Below, piece after piece: positions 39,600 through 49,020 of a DNA stretch of 64,000 nucleotides. The position numbers were made by a program, and so were the translations under genes. The DNA is from Zopfochytrium polystomum (lineage: Eukaryota; Chytridiomycota; Chytridiomycetes; Chytridiales; Chytridiaceae): contig JAIVFJ010000050.1 of NCBI GenBank assembly GCA_025765615.1, positions 1-64,000 on the forward strand. The letters are read 5' to 3'. Positions within the stretch are counted from its first letter, which is position 1, and every line of letters begins with the position of its first letter. The notes under the pieces are model-generated. The model searched no databases and was not told the origin of the DNA. It saw only the letters and a list, made by a program, of their open reading frames with translations.

Positions 39600-41278
39600 C
39601 TACCCATATACGACGCAGAGCTGCGTGATGCTTGGATGGCGAGACGAACCATGCTTAAGGGATTCATACAGGCCCATGTTGTCGACACCCAAAGAGGCCA
39701 CTGGGTAACCTGGAGTGTGAAGCGCGTCTACCAAAGTGGTAGAAGCGGTCGAAGGAAGAAAGACATCCAGCCACGAACGAGCCACCAACGGCAAGAAACA
39801 CTCAATTGCTCGTGCAGCGGCCTCTGCCTCGCGGATGTTGATGGATGTGTGTGAAGATGGCAAGAATGACGGTTGGAAATCATCCGCCAAGAAAACCGGC
39901 TGGGAAATCAAAGAGCTGGATTCCAGAACTGCCCCAAAGCGATAATCACTTGCATCTGACAAGACGTGAGCGTGGGTGTGTGTGTTAGAGAGCCAATGGC
40001 TCACTGTGTGGGGGCCGATGAGGCTGGCCCAGGTGGCAATTTCCTCTCGTACATCTGACTCCAAAGTCACAGTGCGAGCTCGAGTGCGGCGGACTTGAGC
40101 AACTACACAGAATATGGCCCGTGTCTGGCCAAGCCGCCAGGAAGAACAAAAGAGAGGTGTGAGCACTTCCCAGCAAAGCTGTCCAGAGAAGCGAACGGCA
40201 CTGGATGCTGAGGAGATGGGAGCAGTAGCCGTGCCAGATCTTGAAAACGCGTGTATTTCTTCTCTGGAATGCGGAACTCCTGCCGGAGAAGATCGCAGAT
40301 GAAACCCAGGAAGACGACAGTGGACAACATGACCAGTTGCGATTTAGATAAAGAAATGGTATAGCCAGCCTCCTGGAAGATCAACACCACAATGCAGATG
40401 GTGTCCTCTGCTGCCACAGCAGCGTCGTGTACGCATTGAAGAGGGGACCTGGAGGCGGAAATCCGTTCAGGTGCCAAGTCTGGACCAGCCACTGTGCGAG
40501 AGAGCTGATCAGCGGAGACCAGGCCAGTCCGAGTCAAGAAAGCGGAGTCGTCGATATAGATGACAGCAGGAATGTGGGATGCTTGCAGGAAGGCAGCAAT
40601 GCAGTCTGAGAGCGTCTGAAAAATGTATGGGCAGACTGATGGCCCAAAGACGAGACATGCTGCCTCCAGCCAGTGATCGATACCCCCAATGAGCGCCCGT
40701 GTGCCGAAGTAGGTGGAGCTGCGACTGGTGAGAGGCACATTGAAGTACCCCGCCTTGATGTCTGCGCTGGCAGCCACAGTGGCTTGCCAGTGGGTCAGGA
40801 CAGACACATTGGGTAGCGAGAAGCAGGGGGGAGGCAGCCAGAGATTGAGAAAAGTGCAGTCGTCGAACTTGCGCGGTTTTGTGGGTTCAATACCAGTAGG
40901 AGAGACAATGTGGGGTGCTGTGGTAGACGCCACAGGGCCCACAACCCTGCGTGCACCAGATGCAATTTCGTCCAAAACGGTGTTATGGAGCCAGACGTCG
41001 TAAGGACCTTTAGTTGGGTGAGAAGTCCGCAGTGGAGGGTAGTTTCGGAACACACGACGTGGGGGCGTAGGTGTTTCCTTGTAGGTGCAGCCGTGAAACG
41101 TTCCGGAGAAAGGCTGAAACATGGAAGGGATGTCAACACCATTCATGATCCATGAGCGGACCATCGATCGCTTCGGTTCCGGAGTGAAAACGAGAATCTT
41201 GTCCCAAATGACCAGGCGGCGGCGATCAACGCCACAGGCAACGAAAGCACGCTTATCTCGGAAAGCCAAATCGGCCAC
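39600..41278 (-). CDS. Reverse transcriptase-RNase H of the YR retrotransposon (one frameshift)
   Basis: RT: IEPTKPRKFDDCTFLNLW, then SADIKAGYFNVPL (first Asp), LVFGPSVCPYIFQTLSD, and VIYIDDSAFLTR (the YxDD box). After LDSFAGKCSHLSFVLPG the frame changes near 40150 and RNase H follows: VLSDASDYRFGAVLES (Asp), INIREAEAAARAIE (Glu) and VDNMGLYESLKHG (Asp). The motif order is that of DIRS-type pol. The frameshift means that this copy, as sequenced, would not yield a full pol. Confidence 0.8.
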
Positions 41279-41619
41279 ACGGCAGTGAGCCTGGCCACGA
41301 AGAAGTGAATCTAGCAGTAGAGACTGTGATGAGACGGGGTCTCACCGGCCACTGAGCACCATTGTGGAACAAGGCGGACAGGTGGAATGCTGACGAGAGG
41401 CGTGGTTGATGGCGTTGCCCAGGCCTGAGGCCTTCCCGAGGGCGGATGAGAATGAGGGGGCGGATGGGAAGCGTCGCCGGAGCCCAGTGTGTAGTCTTCA
41501 CCATGGAAGCAGACAAGTAAACCAGCGAAGAAACAATTTTTTTTTTTTTTTTTTTTTTAAGCAGATAACGATGAGCCGCTTTTCTGCGGATGCGGTGTCT
41601 TCGCGTTACGGCCAGGGTC

Positions 41620-42231
41620 CTACTTACACTGCGGTTTGTTACAGGTGCCACTGCCTTTGGCATGGCAAGTAGAACGGCATTCGTCAGCAGAGTGCTTGCT
41701 AGTGGAGTGCAAACAGTGTGTGCAACGCTCTGCCACGGGAAGGTTAGGGAGTGGAGCACGGCGCTGACCCTGTGAGGTGGAAGAGCGGCGTCCGCCTCCC
41801 GCAGGGCGAGTGCTTCGACCGCGCAGACGAGTGGCAGGTATGGCAATCGCAGGCGCTGCAGAGGTTCCTAGAGCTGCAGATGCCAGGAGAGGAGTTGACG
41901 TCGTCCCGGCACGGAGTCGGTGGCGCTTGTGGTCACGGTCCAACCAGCGCCATACCTTGTCAGGCAGGCCCTGCCCGGGATGGCGGCGCTCACGTCGAGT
42001 GGACAGACTCTTGCGGAGCATCTTAATGAGGTGGCGAGTGGATGCAGTGCGCTCATACTCCTCGACGACTTCATTGACGTTGCGCCATCCTTTGCTGAAT
42101 TGAGGTGCATGAATGTTGGCCACGGCATGAATATCGGCAATGCGCGATGCGAGCGTGGCTGTGTCGGGGAACTTTGTGGCGGATTTGGACATGAGGAACG
42201 TGTCGAGATCCACCAAGAATTCGCGAACCAT
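41620..42231 (-). CDS. Zinc-knuckle ORF of the YR retrotransposon
   Basis: 203 residues; a helical N-terminal part, a basic Arg-rich middle, and a C-terminal CTHCLHSTSKHSADECRSTC zinc-knuckle-like motif. Probably nucleic-acid-binding gag. Downstream, between it and RT, a poly-A tract (plus-strand T run at about 41537-41559) breaks the frames. Confidence 0.65.
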   Translation of the reverse strand: MVREFLVDLDTFLMSKSATKFPDTATLASRIADIHAVANIHAPQFSKGWRNVNEVVEEYERTASTRHLIKMLRKSLSTRRERRHPGQGLPDKVWRWLDRDHKRHRLRAGTTSTPLLASAALGTSAAPAIAIPATRLRGRSTRPAGGGRRSSTSQGQRRAPLPNLPVAERCTHCLHSTSKHSADECRSTCHAKGSGTCNKPQCK

Positions 42232-42239
42232 ATTAAGGT

Positions 42240-42530
42240 AGGTACGGAACTAAACCCCAGAAAAAAAGGGGAAAGAGATTGGGTTAAAGCGGAACGGCGT
42301 CGCGGCGGATGAGCGTCGCCCCCAGAGAGAACCACGGAAAGGACCGGAGCGAAAGAACGTCGCGAGAAGCCAACTACCCGAAGGACGTGGGCGGGCAATG
42401 CGGAAGAACGTCGCAGGCGGGTAAGGACGTCGCCATTAGTCGGCAGCCCGAAGAACGTGGGCTGTCGGGCGCCAACGGGAGAAGCGTCGTTGGCTGCAGG
42501 TGCGGATAGACCGTCGCACCAGACAGACGG
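42240..42530. repeat. Array of GAACGTCG/GGACGTCG motifs inside the YR element
   Basis: AGAACGTCGC, AGGACGTCGC, AGGACGTGGGC, AGAACGTGGGC, GAGCGTCGC, GAAGCGTCG and ACCGTCGCACC recur about every 20-35 bp, upstream (minus strand) of the zinc-knuckle ORF. They may be protein-binding or packaging sites, or decayed tandem repeats. Confidence 0.6.
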
Positions 42531-43017
42531 AGGGTCCAGCCCGTGCTAAACAGCGAGCCTGCAAACCCTCCGCCGCGCAGGATGACAGCTGCGCGCAGGA
42601 GATTGACAACGCTGAATGCGCCTCTCACTCCCGCCTAAGGATGGCCATAGGAAACAGCCGTACCCCACTCCCTGCTCCACTGCTCCCCACCGCACGAAAC
42701 GAGAGAAGGAAGCGAAAGAACACTCACGAATAGGTCTTTGCCTTGGCGGGATTCCCGCTGACCGATGTTGAAAACTCGGCTCTCTGTACTGGAATCGGAG
42801 TCGTCAGAATCCGAACCTGCGATGGCGGCTGGAACGACCGGAGGCCGATGATGAAGACGAAGTCGAGGAGGAGCGAGACTTCTTGCTCGAACGAGCGGAA
42901 TGTGTAGAAGATCGGCCACGTTTCGACCGGCCGGACATTTGGGCTGCAATGGAAGTGACAAGGGTCGGAATAATGCGTTCGAGGGCCTCCGCCACGGCGG
43001 CGGAGGAGCGGCCGCGC

Positions 43018-43602
43018 CTAGGCTGAGGGACCGCGACTGGCTGCGTCAGCGTCGACGTCGCAGTCATTGGAGGCGCCCTCGTCTTCGGCGAAGACGTCAG
43101 GATTGCCGTCACCGGTAGCGGACGCAGCACCGGCGTCGTCTGCGTCGTCGTCGGCGTCGTTAACCACGTCCGCGTCAGTCCCAATGGCGGCCACACTGGC
43201 GTCGGCGTCACCGTCAGAGCTCGGAGCCGGCGAGTAGAAGCAGTGGAACCCGTCCGTGTTGGGAGGGCGAGACATGTTAAGCTGCGTTAAAAATGCGAGG
43301 CAAGCGTTAAGGAGTGCCGACATGGGTTGCTTCCTGGAGCGAGAAGAGGAGGAAGCTGGGGGAGACCAGTCCGTAAAGTGGGACATCGTCAACAGCAACT
43401 CGTCCGCGTCAGTCCACTCGGCGAGTGGGCGTCCGTCCAGCGTCACGTTGCGCAGGGTCAAGCGAAGGGGCTGCGACGGTGGAGGCGAAACGGGCCTCCT
43501 GGTTCGGGCAGCAGGCGCGGCGGCGGCGTTGGTAGGGGCGGCGATGGCGGCAGCGGCGGTGGCGGCGGCGGCAGCGGCCCGCGAAGACGAGGAACGAGTC
43601 AT
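43018..43602 (-). CDS. ORF1 of the YR retrotransposon
   Basis: 194 residues; an Ala-rich start, a folded-looking core (LRLTLRNVTLDGRPLAEWTD, LLLTMSHFTDWSPP) and an acidic Asp/Ala-rich C-terminus. Position and context suggest gag. No domain is recognised. It precedes the zinc-knuckle ORF with about 800 bp between, part of which may be intronic. Confidence 0.55.
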   Translation of the reverse strand: MTRSSSSRAAAAAATAAAAIAAPTNAAAAPAARTRRPVSPPPSQPLRLTLRNVTLDGRPLAEWTDADELLLTMSHFTDWSPPASSSSRSRKQPMSALLNACLAFLTQLNMSRPPNTDGFHCFYSPAPSSDGDADASVAAIGTDADVVNDADDDADDAGAASATGDGNPDVFAEDEGASNDCDVDADAASRGPSA

Positions 43603-43685
43603 GAACGTGAAGACCAGGGTCGCCTAGGAGAAAAAATCAATTTCAGTGTACTCGCTTTTTCTCTCGCTTTTTCTATTCTTCCTGC

Positions 43686-44471
43686 TTGCCCCCGGTGGAC
43701 CCCTGGCCTTTCCGGGGGCTCCATGAAGAAAATCCTCAGCAGCGATTTTATCGATTGTTTCCCGAAATTTCCGCCACCACGCGACCATCCCCACTCCTAC
43801 CCGGCGGGATGACGTCTCCTCTCCCTTCCTGTGCCCTGCCCTCCATTCCGTCCACTTCTTCTGTTGCCTCACCTCCCCACATTTCTTCCCCCCAATCTGT
43901 GCACCTTCCTGAAACTACTGCTGCTGCTTCACCTGGTGTTCTCGATGTCCTCCCTATCCCTCCTGCCCCTGCGCCGTCGACACCATTCCCAGTTCTCGTT
44001 CCCACCTCCCAGTTCTCTCCTACCAATCCCTTTCTCATTTCCCTTGACCCTCTCTCCCTACCTCCATCCTCCACATACAGTCTTCCTCCCCCTCCTTCTC
44101 TTCCTTCCTCTCTTTGGCCCTCTCAGTCTTCTCCTTCGTCCCCCACTCCCATCACCATGCCATCTCCCTCTGCCACTTTCATCCTTCCTTCCACTGCAGT
44201 TCCTCCTGCTCCCTCCCTCCCCACTGTCTCCTCTATCCCTATCCCGCTCAATCCTCCTCGACGTCTTGATCTTGCTCATTCCCCTGCCACAACAGCAGCT
44301 CCTCGCCGAAACCCCCCTCGCAACGTCAGTGTCCCTGCTCGTTATCGCGACTCTGTCCATATTGTTAGCGCGCCCATTCCCACTCAGTACAACACGCCGT
44401 CATCAGCTGCTGAGTGCAACTTCACGACCTTCTGCGTAATGTTGGGCATCCCCTGCTATTTCATATTCTGA
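43686..44471 (+). pseudogene. Copia integrase-RT linker fragment
   Basis: A Pro/Ser/Thr-rich open frame ending RRNPPRNVSVPARYRDSV, the short conserved 'R..PP.R..D' signature that precedes copia RT, then a stop. It lies beyond the YR element and continues the copia pol broken at about 37935. Confidence 0.65.
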
Positions 44472-45559
44472 ACCGTTAAGGTCAGAGCGATAAAAGATAG
44501 CTACTCCGTTCCGTCTGGTACAGGGGTCGTGGAGGATACATCACTGTGCAGGTACCGTTCCCTTGACGTCGTTACCACTCCATTCATATCCTAACAATAC
44601 ATGGGAACTTCTTCATCTCTGATCACTGTGCAGGTCGTCTCACTCCCGCTCAACAAGCATAGAGGCGGTCTCTGAGCTGGAAGGGAAGAGCCGACAATCT
44701 TGGAATGGAGAAGGCGAAGGTGATGAAGTGTAAGGGCGGATGGACGGGGGCGCGGAAGGGTTCCAAAGAGCCAGTGTCACTCCCTTTTGCCAAGTACTGT
44801 ACGTGATCAACATAAAATTTAAATTTTAGCAGTTTTCTTGGATCTGTGGATCTTCCAGCCAGGGAAGATGTTTGGACGACAGGCTTTGAGAGTGAGTGCA
44901 TCGCCCAACAGCTCCTTTGTTCATATTGGTCAACCAGAGTGGCAGTGACACAGATAACTTCAAGTTGGACTCGTGTATCAGCCATCCCAACAACAACAAC
45001 ACATAAACTCTTATGTCATTGATTCATTGTATTCAACTAAACTGCCGTTTGGGGTGGGAGGGGGTGCAGGAGGGGAACAATCACGAGTCAACTAGAAGAG
45101 TCCTCCGCCAGATAGACATCAATAAAGCCATCTCTGCTTCCACCTTGTTGATCGCCGCGTCGTTGTTGTTGTTGTTGGCAGCAGCGGTTGACCGCAGGGG
45201 CCATTGCACCGCCACATTGGACACGAAGTCGTTCGCTTCTCTGCCTTCCTGTCATCTCCACAGCCACCGCTGCCACAGAATTCTGTTGGCCTCGATCCTT
45301 CCTTTGATTGTGGTCGCCCTGTGTGTGAACAAACACGATGGCCCGTAGGGAGCATGCCAGATCTGCTGTGTAGGAAACCGCCGCCGCTTGATCTCGGCCA
45401 ATCCAGCCTTTCCGTTGATTAATCGTCGCAAAGGTGCGTGTGGGTTGCGTTGGATCTGCGGAAAACAGTGGGAATATTAGGTGAAGCGGCTTCTGCAAGA
45501 GTGGGTTCAGCAGGAGATTCAGCTGTGGGCGGCGGTTTTGTACGATTATCCATCTCGCT
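44472..45559. other. No supported gene
   Basis: Sequence between the copia remnant and duplication copy B. A 111-codon minus-strand frame at 44650-44985 has no recognisable domain. CAACAA repeats lie near 44990. I see no RNA gene. Confidence 0.4.
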
Positions 45560-45888
45560 GGGTGTGCACAACCAATTCCACCTTGCTGAAAACAACTCGC
45601 ACACGGAAATAGCATAGCCTTGCCTTGCAGAATAGGGATAGGGGCCGCAAGGTAAAGGATGAATTTCGGCGCCGCGACTGAGCTCATACATACAGAGCGA
45701 AGAGCTCGCTCTTCGACCGAACCGTCTTATTTTCATCCGACCGCGTGCATATCAACACTCGCGTTTTCACAAATTTTTTTACTGAAAGGTCAAAGAAACA
45801 AGAATTGACGAGAAGAGTACAGAATAATTTTGGATTGATGAGTGGAAATGGTGAGCGGGAGAGAACTAAAAACCAAAAGGAAAACGAC

Positions 45889-47040
45889 TCAATGCAGCGC
45901 CAGCTTTAAACACGAGAGGGACGAGATATTGTGAAAAGCATTAACGTTTTCCATTTTTTTCAGTCAATTGCGAAAGGTGATTGTCAGTCTCTCCGAATTA
46001 TCGCGAGGGGATTGCGAGACTCACCCGTCCGCCTTTTCCTCCAGCAGCGCCCTTTCCTCCTGACGCGCCTGCTGCTGAGAGGCCGCGGACTAGGCTCGGG
46101 AAAAAATAAGCACTTCCGTTAGAAAGGGTGGTTTTCCCGTTGCAAATAAACTCACGAAGTCTGTTATCGCCTTTTGGAGCTGGATCTATTTCGTTTTGGT
46201 CAGACGTAAGCCCAACGAGAGTCGAACGACGCAACTTACTAGACGCGCTGCCAAGGACGGCTGAGGGACAGTGACAGATTACGGATCAGATTGGCATTAG
46301 GGCAATGGCAGAGATTTCGCAAGGAATTGGAAAGAAAAGGGAGATTGCGGTTGGATGAATCGTTCCGAAGCCGCCGAGCGATGTTTCCGCGCTCTGGAAC
46401 GACGACAACTTACCAATCTTGGGGCGGCCAGTGGCTGAGGGACAGATGTTGCATCAGATTTGCAAAAAAGTAACTGGAGGGCGAGGGATCGGCCACTGCA
46501 GACCATCGGCGAGGAATTCGAAACAGAAACTTACCTGGACCGATTCCCCTGATATTGCCTGCGGAAATCACTGTTATAGATTGGTAGGACAAGAGGTAGC
46601 TGGTCAGCATGCGCCGGTTGGATATGTCGCGAAACTAGCCGTTGTTTCGAGAGAGGCCCCGGACTACCAAGGGGGACGATCAGGGACGGAATTGATCAGC
46701 ATTATGAAGGGTTTCTGCTTCAGCTTCCCGAATGCAAATGAGCTCACGAAGTCTGTTATCGCCTTTTGGAGCCGGATCTTATCACATTTGGTCAGAAAAC
46801 GTCCAGCGACGGGGAAAGACGACAACTTACTTCCCGCACTGCCGACTGAAAGACAAGGACAGGGCGTGGATTAGATTTGCAAGTAGGGAGTGGGATCAGC
46901 AAGGGCAAAACGCCCTCCAGAAGTTTGAATGAAAGATGGAACTGGCGAGGGTTTTAGGCGGACGTACGTGGTGAAAGGGGGGCGGCTGACGCCACAGCGG
47001 ACAGGAGAAGTAGGACAAGCGCACAGTAGCGGGCGATCAT
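45889..47040 (-). CDS. Secreted microexon-gene protein, copy B (105 aa, ten exons)
   Basis: Exons (minus order): 46968-47040, 46831-46845, 46748-46777, 46640-46663, 46535-46558, 46414-46434, 46240-46260, 46156-46185, 46025-46089, 45889-45903. They total 318 nt with the same phases as copy A. An in-frame ATG nine bases upstream (47049) could add MAK; I chose the start shared with copy A. The signal peptide is MIARYCALVLLLLSAVASA. Amino-acid changes against copy A are few (SALASATP to SAVASAAP, GSAA to GSAG, GSIRG to GNIRG, PKT to PKI), so both frames appear conserved. Exon 4's donor is GCTAGT, weaker than copy A's GCAAGT, so that exon may be skipped here. No family is recognised. Confidence 0.72.
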
Positions 47041-47183
47041 TTTTGCCATTTTACTCTGCTGGTCGTCGAGGCGCGCGTGAGTTGCGTGAGTTGCGTGAGT
47101 TGTGTGCGTGGGTGAGGGTGCGTGTGTGATGCGGTTGGGTTGCTGGAAGGTTGGAAGGAGTTAGTTTTCTTATAGTTGTGGGC

Positions 47184-47624
47184 TCAGCCTGGCAGGCTCG
47201 ATTTGTGTCTTCGGTTTGTGGCTCCGCCCTGGTGGGGAATGCTTTGGTCTTTTCCTTTTGAGGAATTCCGATCTTGCACACGAGCAGCTCCGTGGCACCG
47301 CGGAGTTTGTGGCTGGGACGCCTTTCTTTTCTGGCCGCTTGTCGTCCATCGCCCGAAGCACGCCGGACACGGCCGAGATTGCGGCTGTGGCCAGACAACG
47401 CTCGCCGCGGCCATTGGCGCAGCCGACAGAGAGGTGCGGGGCGAAGGACGCGACGCCTCTGCTGTGAAGGCGGAGGTCAGATTGACCTTGACGTTGCGGA
47501 CGGAGCCGCAATTTTCGGAAGAGGGGCAGTCTTGGAGCGCTATGTTGGAATTTGGGCAGACAGAATTTTGGACTGACTTGTTTGCAGCGTGCACTTGCAC
47601 TTGGCAAAGTGCAAAGTGGCCCAA
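47184..47624 (-). pseudogene. Decayed gene upstream of microexon gene B, unknown function
   Basis: Paralogue of 31477-31860. NSVCPNSNIALQDCPSSENC and GSVRNVKVNLTSA lie in one frame. A single missing base (GCTGTGAAGG against GCTGTTGAAGG in copy A, plus strand) shifts the following VASFA..LSVG...RCLATAA segment into another frame, which then stays open through MDDKRPEKKGVPA where copy A is broken. The copies therefore carry different, complementary breaks. Confidence 0.5.
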
Positions 47625-47739
47625 GCTTCCTCAGAATTTGGGCTTGTGATTTCCTCCTGGGCAGTACAAAAGGAAGCAGGGTGTGAGAGGGAAGCAGCAT
47701 AAGAGACCTCATTGAGAAAAAACCCCTCCACCAAATCAA

Positions 47740-48194
47740 CTCCGCCAGCTGACAGATAAAAGTTTCAGGCAGCTCTCTTGCGAGCAGCTCAAACAGGCCC
47801 GGTCGTGAGGGGGAGTTGGAGTAGCTTTAGAACCCACACTGCACATTTCTTCCACCAAATCGGATGGTGGTTTATCCTGGCTTAAGCGAAGTTGGGTGCT
47901 TAGGGGCAGCTCGCCGTTCACCGGTCAAAAGCGAGAACCGCGCGCTGCGCACCCTCAACCTCGCGTCACCCTTTCGTCCAACGGGATGGTCTTCTGGCCT
48001 ACTGTCTTACTCCATACGACGGCGTTCGTGGTTACAACCGTAACTTCCAGCGCTTGCCCATCTAGATTGCTGCAGCACGTCATGAACAGATATTTTTTAT
48101 TTGGAATCAAAGAAATAAGCATTCGCCACGAAAAAAGCTGAGAATGACTTTGCGTTGATGGCCAAAAGTGGTGGGAAAAGAAATTTAAACCAAA
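47740..48194. other. No supported gene
   Basis: Sequence right of duplication copy B. No domain-bearing frame, tRNA or repeat was recognised. Confidence 0.4.
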
Positions 48195-48380
48195 GAAAAG
48201 TCTAGACTGAATGCAGCACCAGAGAAACATGAGAGGGCGGAGAGACGGTGGAGAGCATTGACGTTTTCCCAGTTTAATAAAAAAAAACAGTCAGTATTAC
48301 CAATATGCTACGAGGACATGTCGAGGCTCACCCGTCCACCTTTCCTCCTGAAGCGCCTTTGTGGAGACGCCGACGACGAC
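48195..48380 (-). pseudogene. Third, degenerate copy of the microexon gene 3' end
   Basis: Aligns with 30172-30350: AAACATGAGAGGGCGGAGAG versus AAACACGAGAGGGACGAGAT, GCATTGACGTTTTCC, then CTCACCCGTCCACCTTTCCTCCTGAAGCGCC. The exon-9 equivalent ends at the same GTGAG donor (plus 48332) and the last-exon stop codon is lost. It shows that the family once had a third member nearby. Confidence 0.6.
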
Positions 48381-49020
48381 GTTCAGGAACCTCGGCCACG
48401 CCGGTGTCACGATCGATCCTACCGCCGCCGCCGCGAGGGCACCTTTCGACATCGTGGTGGTGACGAGTCGCGCACACGTGGGCGGCAAGGGACAAGGAGG
48501 TGCTTGTGCGAGGCTCGATCCGGAAGGACTGCATCGTCGAGCTTGGCGGGCTGCGGAGACGCACTTCCTTTTATTCGATGTTCGTCCAACCCGTAAACCC
48601 GTTTCCCTCAAGTCGGAACCCAGTACAGTGAAAGCAGGAAAGCCAAGAGCGAACTCTCCCTCTCTTCGTTGCCTCACAAGTTTTTTTTTTTTTTTTTGGC
48701 TGGCCCGCTGGAGGCGAAGTGTCTGGACGAGTGGATATTTCCCGGGCCTATTTGCACGGTGTCCCTGTCTTTCCGTCCCTCGCTTCGTGTGGGCAGACAG
48801 GAAAACTGCCCACAACGCTGCCCGCGAGACAGACCTTTCCCTTTGTAAACAAAAAAGGACAAAATGCTACCGCATTAGGCAACACATTCGCTTCAAATGC
48901 GCATGTTTCAGGTTTGTCTCTCTGTCTCTCTCTCCCTCTCTCCCTCTCTCACATTATCTCTCCTTTCTCACTCCCCAACGCACGCACGCACGCACAAGCT
49001 TCTTCTTATCGGCACCCCCA
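48381..49020. other. LRR gene upstream region
   Basis: Mixed sequence with a poly-T tract (48680-48698), a CT-rich stretch and CGCACGCACGCA repeat just before the LRR gene. Open frames here lack domains. Confidence 0.45.

Larger units (their letters stand above)
37935..43735 (-). mobile_element. Tyrosine-recombinase (DIRS/Ngaro-type) retrotransposon
   Basis: On the minus strand the order is ORF1 (43602-43018), zinc-knuckle ORF (42231-41620), RT (41278-40103), RNase H (40166-39600) and tyrosine recombinase (38750-38094). That is the DIRS/Ngaro layout. It lies inside the copia element; CCATGA occurs at both junctions (about 37932 and 43720), which may be target homology. No clear terminal or split direct repeats were found by eye. 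Confidence 0.8.
35592..44471 (+). mobile_element. Ty1/copia retrotransposon, decayed and split by a second retrotransposon
   Basis: Order: gag (35592), protease-integrase (about 36790), post-integrase (to about 37935), then, beyond the inserted tyrosine-recombinase element, the Ser/Pro-rich integrase-RT linker (43686-44471). Copia order is gag-PR-IN-RT-RH; here sequence stops after the linker, so RT and RNase H are missing. I saw no LTRs. The frame is broken in several places. Confidence 0.8.
45560..47730. repeat. Segmental duplication, copy B
   Basis: The second copy of 29880-31960, in direct orientation. All ten exons of the microexon gene are retained at the same lengths; differences cluster in introns, the 5' flank microsatellite and the neighbouring decayed gene. 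Confidence 0.9.
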
